Shown: piece after piece, positions 6,882 through 9,256 of the stretch
How the letters are laid out: each line of letters opens with the position of its first letter
Position numbering within the stretch: the first letter of the stretch is position 1
Assembly (NCBI GenBank): GCA_028683635.1
Contig: JAQUHL010000048.1
Location: forward strand, 1-9,256
Direction: 5' to 3'
DNA from: Candidatus Cloacimonadota bacterium
Lineage (GTDB): Bacteria; Cloacimonadota; Cloacimonadia; Cloacimonadales; Cloacimonadaceae
Length of the DNA: 9,256 nucleotides
Position numbers and translations under genes: made by a program
The notes under the pieces: generated by a model
What the model was told of the DNA's origin: nothing
The model's database searches: none
Seen by the model: only the letters and a program-made list of their open reading frames with translations

Positions 6882-6886
6882 CTCCT
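6882..6886 (-). promoter_or_regulatory. Ribosome binding site deciding the GTG start of the STAS gene
   Basis: AGGAG on the minus strand, 7 nt before GTG at 6874, within the 57-nt gap after the PGT gene. It is one of the two strongest ribosome sites in the window, so the STAS protein may be made efficiently relative to its neighbours. Confidence 0.75.
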
Positions 6887-6931
6887 TTATTTTGGATTCA
6901 CTTTGTTTTATACGAGCTTGTCCGTTACCGC

Positions 6932-7666
6932 TTAATATGCTCCCTTGCCACTGATCACGGCTGGGATTGTCTTGAGAAGGATCAATATATCCTTCCAGAC
7001 ACTCTGGCTGCTGATATACTGCATGTCAAGTTCAACCTGCTCGTGGAAAGGAATCTCGCTTCTTCCCTTAATCTGCCAGAGACAGGTTATACCAGGTTTG
7101 ACGTGAAGCCGTTTTCTATCATCGAGAGTATATTCCATTACTTCACGGGGCAGGGGAGGTCTGGGACCGACCAAACTCATATCTCCCTTGAGTACATTTA
7201 TTAACTGCGGTAATTCGTCAATACTGAATCTGCGGATAAATCTGCCAATCCTGGTAACCCGGGGATCATTTTTCATTTTGAAGATTACCCCATCTGCCGA
7301 TTCATTCATTTCGATCAAGTTATCCTTCATCTTATCTGCATTAACAAACATAGATCTGAACTTGATGAATCCAAACGGCTTGCCGTTCAGACCTACTCTG
7401 GGAGCAACATAAAACACCGGTCCCGGATCGCTCAGGTAGATTATTAAGCCAGTGATGATAAACAGCGGAAAGAACACTATTAACAGCACAAGAGAGATGA
7501 ATACATCCAGGAATGCCTTCAAAAACTTGGCCAGACCCACAGTCCATTCCCAAACAGAAAGCTTCATACGCATCTGGAATCTGCTTCGTTTTTTGGTAAG
7601 CTGGATCAAGCGGTCAATTTCCGTTTCTTTCCAGCTCTGGGTAGGTTTCCTGTAACGTCCGTTCAT
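6932..7666 (-). CDS. Polyprenyl-phosphate sugar-1-phosphate transferase (monotopic PGT, WcaJ/PglC type)
   Basis: This 244-residue protein should catalyse the first membrane step: transfer of a hexose-1-phosphate from a UDP-sugar to polyprenyl phosphate on the inner leaflet. It has a basic N-terminal extension (about 1-48), a hydrophobic re-entrant helix (about 52-78) ending in SDPGP, RVG..GKPF and KFRSM (102-106), then SIDELPQL with the catalytic Asp150-Glu151 pair. GDMSLVGPRPPLP follows (GPRP at 167-170), then KPGITCLWQ and a final ELD..YI....W.DI.ILLKT segment. All expected catalytic elements are present. It lacks the multi-helix N-terminal region of full WcaJ/WbaP proteins, so it is the short form with a modest extension. 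An in-frame TGA just upstream (7670-7672) makes the ATG at 7666 the first usable start; GGGTG lies 4 nt before it. It is the only one of three PGT-like domains in this window with an intact dyad. The sugar donor cannot be predicted. Confidence 0.95.
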   Translation of the reverse strand: MNGRYRKPTQSWKETEIDRLIQLTKKRSRFQMRMKLSVWEWTVGLAKFLKAFLDVFISLVLLIVFFPLFIITGLIIYLSDPGPVFYVAPRVGLNGKPFGFIKFRSMFVNADKMKDNLIEMNESADGVIFKMKNDPRVTRIGRFIRRFSIDELPQLINVLKGDMSLVGPRPPLPREVMEYTLDDRKRLHVKPGITCLWQIKGRSEIPFHEQVELDMQYISSQSVWKDILILLKTIPAVISGKGAY

Positions 7667-7732
7667 CTTTCACCCGTTAACAAGTCATACTCCAAAATCC
7701 CATTGATATCATAATCAACAATTTCATATCTG

Positions 7733-8971
7733 CTAATACTTTTTTAACTTACAGAGCAGGACTCTATAGATAAACAGCGGATTCCCAATTATGTATCTCT
7801 TCCACATCCTGCGGGGTTCCTGCATAAGCCGGAAGCACCATTCCAGCCCGATATCCCGCATCCAAATGGGAGCCCGGGGAGTTTTTCCAGAATAGAAATC
7901 GAACAAACCGCCCACTCCCATCAGCACCTTAGGCTTTAGTTGAGAAGCAAAACGAGTGATGAACTTCTCCTGGATGGGTACGCCAAAAGCAACCAGAAGA
8001 ATGCAAGCTCCGCTGCTATTTATCTCTGAAACAACCTCTGAGCCATCCTTGTCCCAGTCGAAATAACCATCATGAACACCGCAGATATTGATGTTCGGAA
8101 ATTTGGACTCGAGCTGCTTTTTCATTCTCATGGCTATACCAGGGGCTGCTCCGAGGAAATAAAAACCATAATTCCTTTCGATGGCAAGCTCACAAAGCCA
8201 GGGAAACAGATCTGTTCCATTGACGTTTTCCCGTAACGGTGTACCCAGTATTTTCCCTGCCAGGGTAACTCCGATCCCATCCGGAAACACAATTTCATTA
8301 TCAATTAGAATCTGCTTGTACTCTGAATCTGTATAGGCTTTGTTCAGACAATCCGGATTGACGAAAAACACTTTGCACTGCTCTTCCCCACCTGCTTTAT
8401 CATCTATCAGGCTGATTGCATTCTGCATCGTCATATTGAGCATCCTGATGCCGAATATTTCCAGATGAGAGCTATACCCGGTAGGATTCTGATTGTAGAT
8501 AAGAGCCGGAATGGCTTTTAAAAGCAGGTTATATTTGGATAGTCCACGGTAGCTTGCGATGTATTCCAGATCAATTGCATCCCTGTCTTTATGGGCGATG
8601 CGGAGGCTGCTTCTGATGAAATAGAGGCTGATGATCCCGGGCTTGTGCCTCAGAATTTGCTCTTCAGATTGTCTCAAGGGAGCAGGGCTGTAATCCCTCA
8701 TACTAACCCCTACCAGAGCGAGTTTTCCGCTTAGCACTTCCGGAAACAGAGCAGTGTGTGCCAGTAGCCAACTTTTGGAATTGAACAGTTTTACCAGGCA
8801 GCGGTTGCCTCTTTTGCCCCGGATCTGACGGATCGTGAAGATATCCTTTCCCTTATTAGCCAGCCGTAATCTGAAGATCAGGAATACTGGCAAGGTGAAA
8901 CCAACAGAAAAGAACAAAGCCAGAACCCAATCCAGAATAGCAGCCAATATAGCACTATAATTCCTGTTCAT
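7733..8971 (-). CDS. WecG/TagA/CpsF (GT26) glycosyltransferase with N-terminal degenerate sugar-transferase domain
   Basis: A 412-residue fusion. Residues about 175-410 are a full GT26 domain, the family that adds the second sugar (for example ManNAc or ManNAcA) to a polyprenyl-diphosphate-linked sugar. Visible hallmarks are VNPD (Asn205), PDG with the presumed catalytic Asp231, PLRENVNGTD (Arg247, Asp254), the LG..PG loop near 273-278, PIQE (Gln334), GVGG..D (352-358), RAP.W and the C-terminal EPRRMWKRY. Residues about 1-155 resemble the bacterial sugar transferase (PF02397) fold: a hydrophobic segment (about 8-34), a GKLALVG strand matching the usual GDMSLVG, HKPGI, and a D.EYI...S..YNLLLKAI tail. 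At the position of the catalytic Asp-Glu pair there is Ala-His (71-72), and the GPRP motif is absent. This domain is therefore probably inactive and may be a membrane anchor or docking module. The GT26 domain looks active. The ATG at 8971 follows the previous stop by 2 nt; the ribosome site is weak. Confidence 0.9.
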   Translation of the reverse strand: MNRNYSAILAAILDWVLALFFSVGFTLPVFLIFRLRLANKGKDIFTIRQIRGKRGNRCLVKLFNSKSWLLAHTALFPEVLSGKLALVGVSMRDYSPAPLRQSEEQILRHKPGIISLYFIRSSLRIAHKDRDAIDLEYIASYRGLSKYNLLLKAIPALIYNQNPTGYSSHLEIFGIRMLNMTMQNAISLIDDKAGGEEQCKVFFVNPDCLNKAYTDSEYKQILIDNEIVFPDGIGVTLAGKILGTPLRENVNGTDLFPWLCELAIERNYGFYFLGAAPGIAMRMKKQLESKFPNINICGVHDGYFDWDKDGSEVVSEINSSGACILLVAFGVPIQEKFITRFASQLKPKVLMGVGGLFDFYSGKTPRAPIWMRDIGLEWCFRLMQEPRRMWKRYIIGNPLFIYRVLLCKLKKY

Positions 8972-8973
8972 AG

Positions 8974-9256
8974 TTATTTACCATCTTTGATATCAATCAT
9001 TGGTTGATATATAGAGTTGTAAAAAGCTGTTGTATTATATTTTGAGTTTACAAGTTCATAGCCAGCAAGGCCATACTTCCGGCACAGATCAGGTACTGAA
9101 ACGAGTTCCGTTATTGCTCTCGCCAGGCCTGTCACATTGCCCGGCTCCACCAGGGTTCCGTTTTCCCGATGTTTCAGCCATTCGCCGATCCCACCCACTC
9201 TGAAAGCCGCCACTGGTTTGGCGTGAGAGAAGGCTTCCAGGCCAATCAGACCGAAG
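8974..9256 (-). CDS. Glycosyltransferase family 4 (GT-B fold), C-terminal fragment
   Basis: This is the C-terminal end of a GT4-type glycosyltransferase, which would transfer a sugar from a nucleotide sugar to a growing lipid-linked glycan on the cytoplasmic face. The reading frame stays open to the window edge, so the true start lies outside; the GTG at 9213 is internal, because conserved family sequence continues upstream of it. The visible 93 residues begin FGLIGLEAFSHAKPV, which matches the conserved donor-binding segment of GT4 enzymes (FGL..LEA...G.PV), including the second Glu of the E-x7-E motif. Further matches are a Gly-Gly-x-x-Glu element (VGGIGEW), then NGTLVEPGN and an LARAI helix. 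The N-terminal acceptor domain is not visible, so donor and acceptor sugars cannot be guessed. The stop codon lies 2 nt before the start of the next gene, so the two are probably co-transcribed. Confidence 0.9.
   Translation of the reverse strand, partial: FGLIGLEAFSHAKPVAAFRVGGIGEWLKHRENGTLVEPGNVTGLARAITELVSVPDLCRKYGLAGYELVNSKYNTTAFYNSIYQPMIDIKDGK

Noticed and set aside
6860..7204. A 114-codon plus-strand open frame across the PGT-STAS gap
   Set aside because: It overlaps the conserved 3' half of the PGT gene on the opposite strand and has no recognisable features.
7677..7727. A 16-codon minus-strand open frame (MKLLIMISMGFWSMTC) in the gap before the PGT gene, possibly a leader peptide
   Set aside because: No convincing ribosome site precedes it, it has no run of regulatory codons, and I see no attenuator hairpin after it. 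A short frame like this is expected by chance.
8974..9213. A short 79-residue gene starting at GTG 9213
   Set aside because: Conserved GT4 sequence (FGLIGLEAFSHAKP) continues in frame upstream to the window edge, so this GTG is an internal codon.
1..9256. CRISPR arrays, insertion sequences, tRNA or rRNA genes, or a toxin-antitoxin (MNT-HEPN) module
   Set aside because: I saw no regularly spaced repeats, transposase motifs or tRNA-like stem-loops. The nucleotidyltransferase is too long for an MNT antitoxin and has no HEPN neighbour.

Overview
The window is a stretch of a polysaccharide (exopolysaccharide, capsule or O-antigen type) biosynthesis locus. All ten genes I can support lie on the minus strand, so transcription runs from high to low coordinates. 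Two genes are cut by the window edges. The genes are tightly packed: four junctions overlap (35, 11, 8 and 1 nt) and the largest gap is 70 nt, which fits one operon. I see no rRNA, tRNA, mobile element, CRISPR, convincing promoter or terminator, and no gene-free stretch over 300 bases. The Wzz/GumC-type protein followed by a lipoprotein suggests a Gram-negative-type (diderm) bacterium with Shine-Dalgarno initiation and moderate GC. The phylum cannot be fixed from this sequence alone.

In transcription order: (1) the C-terminal end of a GT4 glycosyltransferase (8974-9256); (2) a GT26 WecG/TagA/CpsF glycosyltransferase with a degenerate sugar-transferase (phosphoglycosyl transferase, PGT) domain fused at its N-terminus (7733-8971); (3) a complete, apparently active monotopic PGT that would start the lipid-linked glycan (6932-7666); (4) a single-domain STAS protein, probably regulatory (6524-6874); (5) a three-part protein with a degenerate sugar-nucleotidyltransferase domain, a left-handed beta-helix and a degenerate PGT domain (5074-6453); (6) a canonical uridine kinase (4449-5084); (7) a protein with a minimal nucleotidyltransferase fold and an unrecognised C-terminal region (3280-4449); (8) a phosphodiesterase of the alkaline phosphatase superfamily with no signal peptide (2118-3266); (9) a Wzz/GumC-type co-polymerase with a degraded tyrosine-kinase domain (122-2125); (10) the start of a lipoprotein gene (1-156).

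The conventional part of the picture is: the PGT moves a sugar phosphate from a nucleotide sugar onto polyprenyl phosphate, the GT26 and GT4 enzymes extend the chain, and the Wzz-type protein and perhaps the lipoprotein handle chain length and export. The unconventional part is twofold. Two of the three PGT-like domains lack the catalytic Asp-Glu pair and are fused to other domains. A kinase, a nucleotidyltransferase and a phosphodiesterase then sit in coupled reading frames between the assembly genes and the co-polymerase. That second set may be an undescribed activation or modification branch of the pathway, but its substrate cannot be read from the sequence.
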